In this document: positions 19,482-28,563 of the stretch, in pieces | How positions within the stretch are numbered: position 1 is the first letter of the stretch | Layout: each line of letters opens with the position of its first letter | Assembly: GCF_052180275.1 (NCBI RefSeq) | Contig: NZ_CP197465.1 | Location: 1,054,001-1,118,000 of the forward strand | DNA: 64,000 nucleotides | Direction: 5' to 3' | Source: Kumtagia sp052180275 | GTDB lineage: Bacteria; Pseudomonadota; Alphaproteobacteria; Rhizobiales; Rhizobiaceae | Notes under the pieces: model-generated | Told to the model about the DNA's origin: nothing | Seen by the model: only the letters and a program-made list of their open reading frames with translations | Databases searched by the model: none | Program-made: the position numbers and the translations under genes

Positions 19482-20603
19482 GTGGTACGGAAAGACATGC
19501 AGGAACAGGTGGATACGGGTACCGCGGCGCTGAAGGAGATTTTTGACCGGGCGCGGCTGGCGCACATCGCGCGGGAGACGGCGGCGGTTTGCCAGGACTT
19601 CGACGCGAAAAAGTTCATGGCGCTGGCGACGGACGGCCTGGATGCACTGGGCATCATGCAGCGGATGCGGCTGGTTGCGAGCAGCCTGCATGCCGCGCTG
19701 CCGGGCGATTTCGCTGCCAATATCGAGGTCCTGAAAGCGCTGGCGCCGCGCATCGGCCATGGTTTCGCTTCGATCTCGCTGTCGGAGTATGTCGCGCTCC
19801 ATGGCGCGGAGCATTTCGACATCTCCATGAAAGCATTGCATTTTTTCACCCGGTTCGGGTCATCGGAATTCGCGGTCCGACCGTTTTTGCTGCGCGACCT
19901 GAACCGGACTTTGGCGGTGATGGAAGGCTGGGCCGGCGACGACAACGAGCATGTGCGCCGGCTGGCCAGCGAAGGCTGCAGGCCGCGGTTGCCCTGGGCG
20001 GCGCGGATTCCGGCGCTCATCAAGGACCCGTCGCCGGTCGCGCCGATTCTCGAACGGCTGAAAAGCGACCCGAGCCTTTACGTGCGCAAGTCGGTGGCCA
20101 ACCATCTGAACGACATCGGCAAGGATCATCCGGAGTGGATGCTGGAGCGTCTCGGCGGCTGGCCGATGGAGGACACACGCACCGCGTGGATCGCCAGGCA
20201 TGCGCTTAGGTCGTTGATCAAGAAGGGAGATTCGCGCGCGCTGGCGATGATCGGCGCCAGCGGAAAACCGCTGGTGAAGGTTGAAACCATGCGCGTGACG
20301 CCGGCGGAAATCGGGTTGGGCGAGCGCATTTCCCTGTCGGCCAGACTGGTTTCGACAGCGGGAGAAAGCCAGCGGCTGATCGTCGACTATGCCGTCCATT
20401 ACGTCAAGAAAAACGGTACGCCGAGCCGAAAGGTGTTCAAGCTGAAGGTTCTGGACCTTGCCGCGGGTGCGGCTTGCGACCTGTCGATCAGCCAGACCGT
20501 GAAGGATTTTACCACGCGCAAGCATTTCGCCGGGCATCATCGGGTCGATCTTCTGGTCAATGGCGAGACGCTGGCCGAAGGCGGGTTCAACCTTTTGATA
20601 TAA
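19482..20603 (+). CDS. AlkC-like DNA alkylation repair glycosylase
   Basis: HEAT-repeat DNA glycosylase-like protein of 373 residues. EHVRRLASEGCRPRLPWA (near residue 157) and DPSLYVRKSVANHLNDIGKDHPEW (near residue 194) are hallmarks of AlkC, which removes N3-alkylated bases. After about residue 265 the sequence becomes beta-rich (LSARLVSTAGESQRLIVDYAVHYVKKNG), consistent with the immunoglobulin-like extra domain known in some AlkC proteins. The start is GTG 19482 with GAGG 7 bases upstream; ATG 19497 is the alternative. It stands alone. Confidence 0.82.
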   Translation: MVRKDMQEQVDTGTAALKEIFDRARLAHIARETAAVCQDFDAKKFMALATDGLDALGIMQRMRLVASSLHAALPGDFAANIEVLKALAPRIGHGFASISLSEYVALHGAEHFDISMKALHFFTRFGSSEFAVRPFLLRDLNRTLAVMEGWAGDDNEHVRRLASEGCRPRLPWAARIPALIKDPSPVAPILERLKSDPSLYVRKSVANHLNDIGKDHPEWMLERLGGWPMEDTRTAWIARHALRSLIKKGDSRALAMIGASGKPLVKVETMRVTPAEIGLGERISLSARLVSTAGESQRLIVDYAVHYVKKNGTPSRKVFKLKVLDLAAGAACDLSISQTVKDFTTRKHFAGHHRVDLLVNGETLAEGGFNLLI

Positions 20604-20962
20604 TTGGGAATTCGGGGCGCTCCCGAGAGATTGCCCGGCCGCCGGGCATCTTCTCCTCTGGTCCGTGAAGCCCGGAAGATCGTTGCATTTCAAGAGCTTG
20701 TCGCAGCGTTTCGTCGGAAACGGCCTGACGGGCTTCACAAATGGCGCAAAAAGGCCGTTCGGCACGATGTTTTCAGCCGTTCGGCTTGGCTGGCGGCTGA
20801 TTTTTGTCGATGCGAGAGTGCCGATTTCGCCGCTGCCGCAGACTTAGAAGCAGGACCGGTTTTCGGATCGAAGGATGGCCGGCTGGAACGCCTTCTCCCC
20901 GTTCAAGGGGAGAAGGCGCAGGCAGGTGGATGAAGTCGGGGGGCGAAACGAACCCGTTTCGA
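20604..20962. other. Intergenic region with two hairpins
   Basis: No ORF here is convincing. GTGAAGCCC near 20666 and GGGCTTCAC near 20730 form an inverted pair. CCTTCTCCCC and GGGGAGAAGG around GTTCAA (about 20890-20915) form a strong hairpin resembling the inner arm of family A repeats. It could be a truncated repeat and may help end xylA transcription coming from the other side. Confidence 0.5.
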
Positions 20963-22273
20963 CTACACGTAACGGTTGACGACGTTCTCCAGAAATTCCT
21001 GGCGGCCGGAGCGCGGCTGGGGTTCGATGCCACGGCTGGTCACATAATGCTCGATCTCGTCCAGCGTATAGCCGCCGGCCAAGACCTTCTTGGCCTCGGC
21101 GCCGTCCCAACCGGCGTAGCGCTCGGCGAGCGGGCCGGAGAGCGCCTTGTCCTCGACCATTTTGGCCGCCGCCTTGAGGCCGCGGGCGCAGCAGTCCATG
21201 GCGCCGATATGGCCGATGAGCAGGTCCTGCGGGTCGAGCGACTGGCGGCGCAGCTTTGCGTCGAAATTTGTACCGCCGGTGGTGAAGCCGCCAGCCTGCA
21301 GCACGTAATAATAGGCCAACGCCATTTCCGGCACGTTGTTGGGGAACTGGTCGGTGTCCCAGCCCGACTGGTAGTCGTTGCGGTTCATGTCGATCGAGCC
21401 GAAGATGCCGAGGCTGCCTGCCAGCGCCAGTTCGTGCTCGAAGGAATGGCCGGCGAGGATGGCGTGGCCCTGCTCGATGTTGACCTTGACCTCGTTCTCC
21501 AGCCCAAAGTCCTTGAGGAAGCCGTATACTGTGGCGACGTCGTAGTCGTACTGGTGTTTTGTCGGCTCCTGCGGCTTCGGCTCGATCAGGATGGTGCCGT
21601 TGAAGCCGATCTTGTGCTTGTAGTCGACGACCATCTGCAGGAAGCGGCCGGCCTGCTGGCGCTCGCGTTTCAGGTCGGTGTTGAGCAAGGTTTCGTAGCC
21701 CTCGCGGCCGCCCCACAGCACATAGTTCTCGCCGCCCAGCTTCTTGGTGGCGTCGATGCAGCGCTTTACCGTCGCCGCCGAGTAGAGAAAAACGTCGGGA
21801 TCGGGATTGGTGGCCGCGCCCGACATGAAGCGGCGGTTGGAGAACAGGTTCGCCGTGCCCCACAGAAGTTTTACGCCGGTCTCGGCCTGCTTCTTCGCAA
21901 AAATGTCGACGATCTCGTCGAGGCGCGCCGCACTTTCGGCGAAGCTTTTGCCCTCGGGCCGCACGTCGGCGTCGTGGAAGCAGTAGTATGGGGCGCCGAG
22001 CAGCGTAAACATCTCGAAGGCGACGTCGGCTTTCAGCTTCGCATTGTCCATGCTCTCGCCGAACCATGGGCGCTCGAACGTCTGCCCGCCGAACGGATCG
22101 CCGCCCGGCCAGGCGAAGGAGTGCCAGTAGGCGACGGCAAAGCGCAGATGGTCTTCCATGCGCTTGCCGGCGACGATTTCGTCCTTGTTGTAGAAGCGAT
22201 AGGCCAGCGGATTGGTCGAATCCGGCCCTTCATATTGCGCCGGCTTGATGTCGCCGAAAAATCCCGTGCTCAT
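20963..22273 (-). CDS. xylA: Xylose isomerase
   Basis: Converts D-xylose to D-xylulose. 436 residues, the class II length. The catalytic His/Asp segment YYCFHDADVRPEG lies near residue 98; metal ligands are in ILIEPKPQEPTKHQYDYD and IEQGHAILAGHSFEHEL. SIDMNRNDYQSGWDTDQFP carries the remaining ligands. GAGGAGA precedes the ATG. xylB lies further upstream on the same strand, separated by a small gene on the opposite strand and a palindromic repeat, so they are probably transcribed separately. Confidence 0.97.
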   Translation of the reverse strand: MSTGFFGDIKPAQYEGPDSTNPLAYRFYNKDEIVAGKRMEDHLRFAVAYWHSFAWPGGDPFGGQTFERPWFGESMDNAKLKADVAFEMFTLLGAPYYCFHDADVRPEGKSFAESAARLDEIVDIFAKKQAETGVKLLWGTANLFSNRRFMSGAATNPDPDVFLYSAATVKRCIDATKKLGGENYVLWGGREGYETLLNTDLKRERQQAGRFLQMVVDYKHKIGFNGTILIEPKPQEPTKHQYDYDVATVYGFLKDFGLENEVKVNIEQGHAILAGHSFEHELALAGSLGIFGSIDMNRNDYQSGWDTDQFPNNVPEMALAYYYVLQAGGFTTGGTNFDAKLRRQSLDPQDLLIGHIGAMDCCARGLKAAAKMVEDKALSGPLAERYAGWDGAEAKKVLAGGYTLDEIEHYVTSRGIEPQPRSGRQEFLENVVNRYV

Positions 22274-22425
22274 GTCGTCGATCTCCTCTCGAATTTCAGT
22301 TGGCCGGCTCGACTGCGCCGGATTGGGTGATTGGCGCGCGGCCGATTACCTGTCGCGTAATTGGATTGCCTGCGCCGGTGGCCGACAAAGCCCGTGTCGA
22401 AACTCGAAGCACAGGAGACAGGGCC

Positions 22426-22785
22426 ATGACCGACTTGAATATGATCGCCGAACGCTACATCGCGGCGTGGAACGCGACGGATGCGGCTGAACGGGGAGGG
22501 CTTCTCGGCGCGGCTTTCACCGATGACATCAGCTATGCCGATCCGATCATGAAGGGCGAGGGCCATGACGGAGTCGGTGCGCTTATCGACGGTGTCCACC
22601 AGAAATTTGCCGGCTTCCGGTTCTCGCTGAAGGGAACGCCGGACGGCTTTGCCGACACTATCCGCTTCTCGTGGGCGCTCGGGCCGGAAGGGACGGAGTC
22701 GGTGATCGAGGGCACCGATGTCGGGATCATCGAGGGTGGCAGGCTGAAGAGCGTGCGGGGGTTTTTGGACAAGGTGCCGGGGTAG
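22426..22785 (+). CDS. SnoaL/NTF2-like protein
   Basis: 119-residue cone-shaped NTF2-fold protein (MTDLNMIAERYIAAWNATDAAER), with AGGAGA before ATG 22426. The family motif region AAFTDDISYADPIMKGEG and a C-terminal strand with SVIEGTDVGIIEGGRLKSVRGFLD are typical of the SnoaL-like polyketide cyclase/isomerase superfamily. The substrate is unknown. It lies between xylA and xylB on the opposite strand and is divergent from xylA. Confidence 0.75.
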   Translation: MTDLNMIAERYIAAWNATDAAERGGLLGAAFTDDISYADPIMKGEGHDGVGALIDGVHQKFAGFRFSLKGTPDGFADTIRFSWALGPEGTESVIEGTDVGIIEGGRLKSVRGFLDKVPG

Positions 22786-22813
22786 CAGTTGCACTGCGCG
22801 GTCGCACTCCGTC

Positions 22814-23003
22814 CAGCACCCCTCATCCGACCGCGCTTCGCGCGGCCACCTTCTCCCACAAGGGGAGAAGGTGGCGTTTCGCGCCGACGCTGCCGCCAGT
22901 CGCCAATGTTGGAGATTTGCAGAGGCGGACCGCCAGCGCTCCACCTTCTCCCCCTGTGGGAGAAGGTGTCGAGCCCGAAGGGCGAGACGGATGAGGGGTG
23001 TTC
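22814..23003. repeat. Palindromic repeat (family A) between the NTF2-like gene and xylB
   Basis: Arms CACCCCTCATCCGACC, CGCGCTTCGCGCG and CCACCTTCTCCCACAAGGGG face GGAGAAGGTG and GGATGAGGGGTG. The element fills the gap between the convergent NTF2-like gene and xylB. Its hairpin could act as a terminator for both. Confidence 0.9.
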
Positions 23004-23042
23004 CAGCTAGGCGCGACATGCGGCTGGATCGCATCGCCCCGC

Positions 23043-24494
23043 TCACATCGTGCCCCGGATCGCCGGGTAGAGCGCGCGGTAGCGGGCGTAGGCTTCGTCG
23101 TAGGCCGCGCTGAGTTTGTCGACCGGGTCGATCGTCTCGGCGGTGGCGGGGGCGGTGAGCACGGCGTGCGGGTCGGCGTTCTCGGCGGCGATCAGGCCGA
23201 GGCGGGCGGCGCCGAAGGCCGCGCCGAAATCGCCGTCGGCCGGGATGTCGACGGGGATGCCGAGTGCAGTTGCGATGGCCTTCAGCCAGTAATGCGAGCG
23301 CGAGCCGCCGCCGACGGCGGTGACGCGAGACAGTTCCGTACCGGCGGCATGCAAGGCGTGCAGGCTGTCGCGGAAAGCGAAGGCGACGCCTTCCAGCACC
23401 GCTTGCGTCAGCGCAGCTACATCCGATTCATGCGCCAGCCCGGTGAAGGAGCCGCGGATGACGGCGTCGTTGTGCGGCGTGCGCTCGCCGGAGAGATAGG
23501 GCAGGAAGGTCACGCCGGTCGGCTTGCGCAGCCCTTCACCCAGAGCGGTGGTGAGGTCGCCGGCGCTCCTGCCCGTGATGCCGGAGAGCCAGTTCAGCGA
23601 ATCCGTCGCGGACAGGATGACGCCCATCTGATGCCAGGTATTCGGCAGCGCGTGGCAGAAGGCGTGGACGGCGCTTTCGGGGTTGGGGAGATAGGAATCG
23701 TTGGCGGCAAACAGCACGCCCGACGTGCCGAGCGAGACGAAGGCATGCCCAGCCTTGACCGTGCCCATTCCGCAGGCCGAGGCCGCATTGTCGCCCGCGC
23801 CGCCGGCCACGACGATGCCTTGGCCGAGACCCCAGCGGGCGGCGAGCTCGGCGCGCAGGATGCCGGCCGGCTCCGTGCCCTCGACCAGAGACGGCATGTG
23901 TTCTTCACGCAGATGCGTGGCCTCGAGCAGCGGCGCCGACCATTTTCGCTTGGCCGTGTCCAGCCAGGAAGTGCCGGCGGAATCCGACATTTCGGAAATA
24001 TGCTCGCCGGTCAGCCACAGCCGCAGGTAATCCTTGGGCAGCAGGACTTTTCGGACTTTCGCGAAGACCTCCGGCTCGTTGTTCCTGACCCAGACGAGCT
24101 TGGGCGCGGTGAAGCCGGGGAAAACGATGTTGCCGGTGATCTTTCGGAAGCGCGGATCGGAGTCGAGTTCCGCCGCTTCACGGAAACTGCGGGTGTCGTT
24201 CCACAGGATGCAGGGGCGCAGCACGGCGTCGCCGTCGCCCAGAATGGTCGCGCCATGCATGTGGCCGGACAGGCCGATGCCCTTGACCGTCGCCATCTCC
24301 TTCGGATGTTTTGCCTTCAGCGCGGTGACGGCGTCCTCGGTGGCGGCGATCCAGTCGGCGGGATCCTGCTCCGACCAGCCGGGATTGGGCCGCGAAACCT
24401 CGATCGGCGCGCTGGCCGAGCCGACGATCTGCTGGTCGCCGCCGATCAGCAGGAGTTTCACGCCGGACGTGCCGAGGTCTATGCCGAGATACAT
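23043..24494 (-). CDS. xylB: Xylulokinase
   Basis: Phosphorylates D-xylulose to xylulose-5-phosphate, completing entry of xylose into the pentose phosphate pathway. The 483-residue FGGY kinase begins MYLGIDLGTSGVKLLLIG (ATP phosphate-binding loop). It contains GLSGHMHGATIL, the catalytic GGAGDNAASACGMG near residue 260 and the C-terminal VTAVGGGSRSHYWLKAIA. GGGAGGA precedes the ATG. Confidence 0.95.
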   Translation of the reverse strand: MYLGIDLGTSGVKLLLIGGDQQIVGSASAPIEVSRPNPGWSEQDPADWIAATEDAVTALKAKHPKEMATVKGIGLSGHMHGATILGDGDAVLRPCILWNDTRSFREAAELDSDPRFRKITGNIVFPGFTAPKLVWVRNNEPEVFAKVRKVLLPKDYLRLWLTGEHISEMSDSAGTSWLDTAKRKWSAPLLEATHLREEHMPSLVEGTEPAGILRAELAARWGLGQGIVVAGGAGDNAASACGMGTVKAGHAFVSLGTSGVLFAANDSYLPNPESAVHAFCHALPNTWHQMGVILSATDSLNWLSGITGRSAGDLTTALGEGLRKPTGVTFLPYLSGERTPHNDAVIRGSFTGLAHESDVAALTQAVLEGVAFAFRDSLHALHAAGTELSRVTAVGGGSRSHYWLKAIATALGIPVDIPADGDFGAAFGAARLGLIAAENADPHAVLTAPATAETIDPVDKLSAAYDEAYARYRALYPAIRGTM

Positions 24495-24768
24495 CCCATC
24501 CTCCCTGCTGCCAGGCGCGTGACCCGGCAGTCATTCTCAGGCGGCGCGGCGTCTGGCCATTCGCTGCCGACTGGGGATTTCATACCAAAAAAACTGTCCA
24601 AGCGAATGGGCAAAAAGGCGGTCTGTCGAAGATTTTTTTCGATGCTCGGAATAAATAACGGAAGATGAGGTGCACGGCGACGCGAATGTCTGACGAAGGA
24701 TGAGCTGCTGCGCGCTATGGTTGAAAGTATGAATTCAGGCGGGCAAACTCATACTTGCGGGGGGTATT

Positions 24769-25107
24769 GTGAAGCGGATTTCAATTCTGGCTGGCGTCGC
24801 GCTGCTGGCGCTGGCTGGCTGTACGATGAGCAAGGAGAAATACGAGGTGGCGCAGACGGCGCTGGACGGAAGCCCCAAGCTGCGGTCGATGGTGGTGGCG
24901 GATTGCGTCAGGAAAGCCCATCCCTCCAAGAAGGAAATGGAAATCCTGGCGGCGCTGACGAACAGTTCCGTGGCTACGGTGAAGACGGTCGTGTGCCGGC
25001 GCGTCGTTGCCGCCACGGCTTCGGGCCGCCTTTCCTATGCCGATTATCAGGCCTTCGTGGCCGGGCGTCCGACGCCGAAAGTCATCCGCATCCTGCAAGG
25101 CCGCTGA
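24769..25107 (+). CDS. Small lipoprotein, function unknown
   Basis: 112 residues from GTG 24769 (KRISILAGVALLALAGC). The lipobox LALAGC places the lipid-modified cysteine at residue 18. The mature part contains paired cysteines (DCVRKAHPS, VVCRRVV) and no recognised domain. It stands alone and converges with the TTC38-like gene. Confidence 0.65.
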   Translation: MKRISILAGVALLALAGCTMSKEKYEVAQTALDGSPKLRSMVVADCVRKAHPSKKEMEILAALTNSSVATVKTVVCRRVVAATASGRLSYADYQAFVAGRPTPKVIRILQGR

Positions 25108-25128
25108 GATCAACGACACCGCGGACGG

Positions 25129-26445
25129 TCAGGCGGGGGGCGGAAGCATTGCCGCACGCCGCGCAAACAGCGCCGACAGCGGGCTGGCGGGGCGGGCCGC
25201 CAGCCGTTTCGCGGTGAGATCGCGGGCCAGATATCCGTCGCCGGCGCGAAGCGCCGCCTCGATCAGCGTCAGGGCGATCACGTCGCGCTGGGCATGGCTG
25301 CCGCCGAACAGATGGGCGATCGCCGGCAGTGGGCGGAGTGCTTCGACCGCGTCGGCGTAGCGGCCTTCGCCGAACGCCTTGATGCCGAGGGTTGCCGGGC
25401 GGCCGACCTCGCGGGTGAAGGCTGCGTTGTCGTCGTCGGCCCGCATCGCCACTTCCTGCGCGGCGAGCAGGTCGCGCGCGGCGTCGTCGCGGCCGGCGCC
25501 GACAAAGGCCATCATGGCGTGCATGTCGTTGAAGGCGTAATTGCTGTCGCGCGCCTTGGGCAGCCAGTTTTCGGCGAGCGGCGACCAGCGGCTGCCGATG
25601 TCGATGCCGCCGAGCATGAGCCGCCAGAGGATCGCCGAGGCGTCGAGCAGATTGAGCGCCAGCGTCGAGCCGCTGCCGTAGATCGGCCCGTCATAGAGGG
25701 CCAGCACCTGCTCCGTCTCGCCGAGATCGTAGTGGAAGAGCGACAGGTGCCACCAGTTGTGCACCTGCAGGAAACTGCCCTCGGTCCAGCCCGCCTCATT
25801 GTCGCGCATCCAGGCGATGCCGTCGTGCTGGCGGGATTGCATCTCCATGACATGGGCGACGGCGTGCTGGGCCCATCCGTCATGCGGCTCGATGTCGACA
25901 GCGCGGCGGCCGAACTTTTCGGCCTCGGCATACTCGGCGTTCTCCTCGAGGCCGAACGCCTGCATGCCGAGGATCGCGTGATATCCGGGGATGTCCGGCG
26001 ACCATGCCGGAAGGGCCCGGGCAATGCGGTCGCGCAGCATTTCAGCGTTGCCGGTGAAGAAATCGATCTGGTGGCCGGCTTGCAGCGCCAGCGCGTCCAG
26101 CGGCTGCGTTTCGGTGTGGGCAGCAAGCCGCTTTCCGGCCCGATGCCAGCCGCCGGCGGCGAGGTCGCCTAGGGCGGCGGCATGTGTTCGCTCGCGCTCC
26201 GTGCCTGCCAGGCGGGCGGCGGCCTCGGCGCAGGCCTGCGTTACCGGCATCGCCTCCTTGTCGGTGGAGAGGCCGTAGAGCCATCCCTTGAAGGCATGCG
26301 CCATGGCGAAGTCGGGGCTGTCGGCAAGTGCTGCCTCGACCGAGGCCACCGGATCACCGACGAAACAGCGCAACTCGTGCTGGGCCGTTTCGAACAATAC
26401 GGCAGCGGCGTCGGAGGCGCCGGTGAGGGTTTGCCTGTCCGCCAT
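25129..26445 (-). CDS. TTC38-like tetratricopeptide repeat protein
   Basis: 438-residue helical-repeat protein resembling the TTC38 family. Marker stretches are DGWAQHAVAHVMEMQ, HDGIAWM and LQVHNWWHLSLFHYDLGE, with repeats of about 35 residues on both sides. There is no signal peptide. Biochemical function is unknown for the family. GAGGAAAA precedes the ATG. It lies 17 bp downstream of the LysE-type gene on the same strand, so the two may be cotranscribed. Confidence 0.8.
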   Translation of the reverse strand: MADRQTLTGASDAAAVLFETAQHELRCFVGDPVASVEAALADSPDFAMAHAFKGWLYGLSTDKEAMPVTQACAEAAARLAGTERERTHAAALGDLAAGGWHRAGKRLAAHTETQPLDALALQAGHQIDFFTGNAEMLRDRIARALPAWSPDIPGYHAILGMQAFGLEENAEYAEAEKFGRRAVDIEPHDGWAQHAVAHVMEMQSRQHDGIAWMRDNEAGWTEGSFLQVHNWWHLSLFHYDLGETEQVLALYDGPIYGSGSTLALNLLDASAILWRLMLGGIDIGSRWSPLAENWLPKARDSNYAFNDMHAMMAFVGAGRDDAARDLLAAQEVAMRADDDNAAFTREVGRPATLGIKAFGEGRYADAVEALRPLPAIAHLFGGSHAQRDVIALTLIEAALRAGDGYLARDLTAKRLAARPASPLSALFARRAAMLPPPA

Positions 26446-26462
26446 CGTTTTCCTCGCCTCAC

Positions 26463-27086
26463 TCAGGTTGCCGGCCGCAGCGCCACGGTTGCGATGCCCG
26501 CACCGACCAGCAGCGAGCCGCCGGTGCGGTTGAAGATGCGCAGCGCGCGGGGGTTTCGCACGAGGTCGCGGGCGCGCGCCGCCACCAGAGCATAGCCGAA
26601 GGCATTGGCGAAGGCGAGCGCCAGGAAGGTCGCTTCGAACACCAGCATCTGCGTCCAGAAATCCGCCTCATGGTTCAAAAACTGCGGCAGGAAGGCGACG
26701 AAGAAGGTGATGCTTTTCGGATTGAGGGCGGTGACCAGCCAGGCATGCGCCATCATCTTCGCGGCGGATGTCGCGTCGGTGCGCGGCTCGGCCTTGAGCG
26801 TGCCGCCGGCGCGAAAGAGTTTTATGCCGAGATAGATCAGGTACGCGGCGCCGATCCATTTCAACAGGGTGAAGACAGTGGCTGAGGCGGCGAGCAGCGC
26901 GCCGATGCCCAGCATCGACAGCGTCATGGCAGTGAAGTCGCCGAGCGCGACGCCGACCGCCATGGGCAGCGCGGTGCGCCACCCCTGGCCGAGTGCGTAG
27001 GACACGACGAGCAGGATCGTCGGCCCCGGGATGATCAGAAGGATTGCAGATGCCGCAGCGAAGGCCGCCCAGGCTTCAAACGACAT
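26463..27086 (-). CDS. LysE/RhtB-family amino-acid exporter
   Basis: Inner-membrane exporter of 207 residues with about six hydrophobic segments. The N-terminal family motif IPGPTILLVVSYALGQG lies near residue 20, and the second half has TALNPKSITFFVAFLPQF. Substrate is not predictable from sequence; homoserine, threonine or other amino acids are usual. AGGAGA precedes the ATG. Confidence 0.9.
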   Translation of the reverse strand: MSFEAWAAFAAASAILLIIPGPTILLVVSYALGQGWRTALPMAVGVALGDFTAMTLSMLGIGALLAASATVFTLLKWIGAAYLIYLGIKLFRAGGTLKAEPRTDATSAAKMMAHAWLVTALNPKSITFFVAFLPQFLNHEADFWTQMLVFEATFLALAFANAFGYALVAARARDLVRNPRALRIFNRTGGSLLVGAGIATVALRPAT

Positions 27087-27195
27087 GGATGTCTCCTATC
27101 CTCAAAGGAATGGATAAATCCCTGCCAGCGCGGAGATGTAAAGGGGCCTTGCGTGCGCGATGCGGCAGGCAAGGAGGGGCGTTGACGATTGTCCA

Positions 27196-27312
27196 TCAGA
27201 ACACCCCCGCCGACAGAAGCGCGATCAAGCCGGCGCTGGCCGCAAGCAGCGGGCCGACGGCAAGCGCCCCGGCCAAAAGCACGGCGAACTGGTTCTTCAG
27301 CGACTCGGTCAT
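27196..27312 (-). CDS. Possible 38-residue membrane peptide
   Basis: A short frame (MTESLKNQFAVLLAGALAVG) with GTGAGGA upstream encodes one or two hydrophobic helices rich in Ala and Leu. It lies in the 478-bp gap between the LysE-type gene and the L,D-transpeptidase. Length, start signal and hydrophobicity make it plausible, but there is no homology evidence. The rest of the gap holds an AT-rich stretch near 27440-27480 that may be the transpeptidase promoter. Confidence 0.4.
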   Translation of the reverse strand: MTESLKNQFAVLLAGALAVGPLLAASAGLIALLSAGVF

Positions 27313-27564
27313 GACGTCCTCACGGGGTTTCCGACGGACAGGTAGGAACGGCTCCGGTCGAGATTGTGACGCAAAGGAGGAGTTCTGGTGTCGGCGTGTG
27401 CAGAATGCCGGAAACAGCAGGCTCAAGGCACCAGAAATTCCATAAAAGTGTTTTATATCAGTTAGTTAATATATTTACTCTTCGCTAACCACGTTTCGTG
27501 AAGATTTGACAGAGAGGGTGAACGGACACAGTACATTCGATCTTTCCGGTGTAGCCTTGCAGGC

Positions 27565-28377
27565 ATGATGAAGCTTGCCATTTCCGCCCCGGTGCAGACC
27601 GCCGGACCGTCTTTGTCGCAGCCTGTCAGCCGGCGTACCGCGCTCGCCGGCCTCGGTGCGCTGATGCTCGGCGGCTGCAGCCGCAGCATCGACATCGGCC
27701 TGCCGGGAAGCCAGCCGAAAGTGGCGGCGATGACGCCGCCCGCCCCGCCTAAACCCGCGCCGCCGCCGGTCTCCGAGGAGATCAAGACCGCCTCGGTCGG
27801 CCCCAATCCCGGCGGCTACGGAAATCTCGGCCAGCCGGAGCTTATGTATGCCTCGGTCACCGACAGTGGATTCCGGCTACCCGCGGTCCCGCCGGACCAG
27901 TTGAAGCCGATCCACCTCAGACGGCTGGTGGTCGACCCCACCGGCGAGGCGCCGGGCACCATCGTCGTCCATCTGCAGAAGCGCCATCTCTATCTGGTGC
28001 AGGAGAATGGCGACGCGATCCGCTACGGCGTGTCGATCGGCAAGGAAGGATTTGTCTGGTCGGGCCGCGCCGTGGTCGACCATGCGCGCAAATGGCCGAC
28101 CTGGACGCCGCCTTCCGAAATGGTGGCGCGAAAGCCGGCGCTGAAGAAATATGCCGGCGGTCAGCCAGGCGGGCTGGACAATCCGCTCGGCGCGCGGGCG
28201 CTCTATATCTACAAGGACGGCGTGGACACGCTGTTCCGTGTCCACGGCACGCCGGAATGGCGCTCGATCGGCAAGGCCGCCTCGTCGGGCTGCGTGCGCA
28301 TGATCAACCAGGATGTCATCGACCTCTACGACCGGGTGAAGGGCAAGGGCAAGACGCCGATCGTGGTGGTGGCTTAG
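27565..28377 (+). CDS. L,D-transpeptidase, lipoprotein type
   Basis: Periplasmic peptidoglycan cross-linking or lipoprotein-attaching enzyme of the YkuD family, 270 residues. The N-terminus has a twin-arginine-like SRRTALAG segment and then a lipobox LMLGGC near residue 38. A proline-rich linker (TPPAPPKPAPPP) follows. The catalytic motif is split as HGTPEW and ASSGCVRM with the nucleophilic cysteine near residue 247. Rhizobiales carry many such enzymes and depend on L,D cross-links; its specific role is unknown. Confidence 0.9.
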   Translation: MMKLAISAPVQTAGPSLSQPVSRRTALAGLGALMLGGCSRSIDIGLPGSQPKVAAMTPPAPPKPAPPPVSEEIKTASVGPNPGGYGNLGQPELMYASVTDSGFRLPAVPPDQLKPIHLRRLVVDPTGEAPGTIVVHLQKRHLYLVQENGDAIRYGVSIGKEGFVWSGRAVVDHARKWPTWTPPSEMVARKPALKKYAGGQPGGLDNPLGARALYIYKDGVDTLFRVHGTPEWRSIGKAASSGCVRMINQDVIDLYDRVKGKGKTPIVVVA

Positions 28378-28503
28378 ACGGGGCAGGCGAGGGTGCCTGG
28401 TGTGCAGGCGCGGATCGCATGCACGTAAGGTCACCGGACCGTTCGTTCATCGACAGCGTTGTCGTCCCGGCAGAGCAGGCCGCAGGCGCTCTCGTGGATT
28501 GGA

Positions 28504-28540
28504 TAAAAAACGCCCCGCGGCCTTTCGGTCACGGGGCGCT
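28504..28540 (-). terminator. Rho-independent terminator of the DUF1254 gene series
   Basis: Read on the minus strand, CGCCCCGTGACC and the GGCCGCGGGGCG arm form a strong stem around GAAA and are followed by six T residues. It lies about 25 bp past the stop at 28564. A nearly identical hairpin without the T-tract follows the paralogous gene ending at 31766. Confidence 0.88.
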
Positions 28541-28563
28541 CGGTTGGTTGGCAATGCGGAGCG

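Noticed and set aside
20604..20933. 109-codon frame downstream of the AlkC-like gene
   Set aside because: No start signal, no recognisable motif, and its end translates the hairpin near 20890. Composition matches a chance frame.
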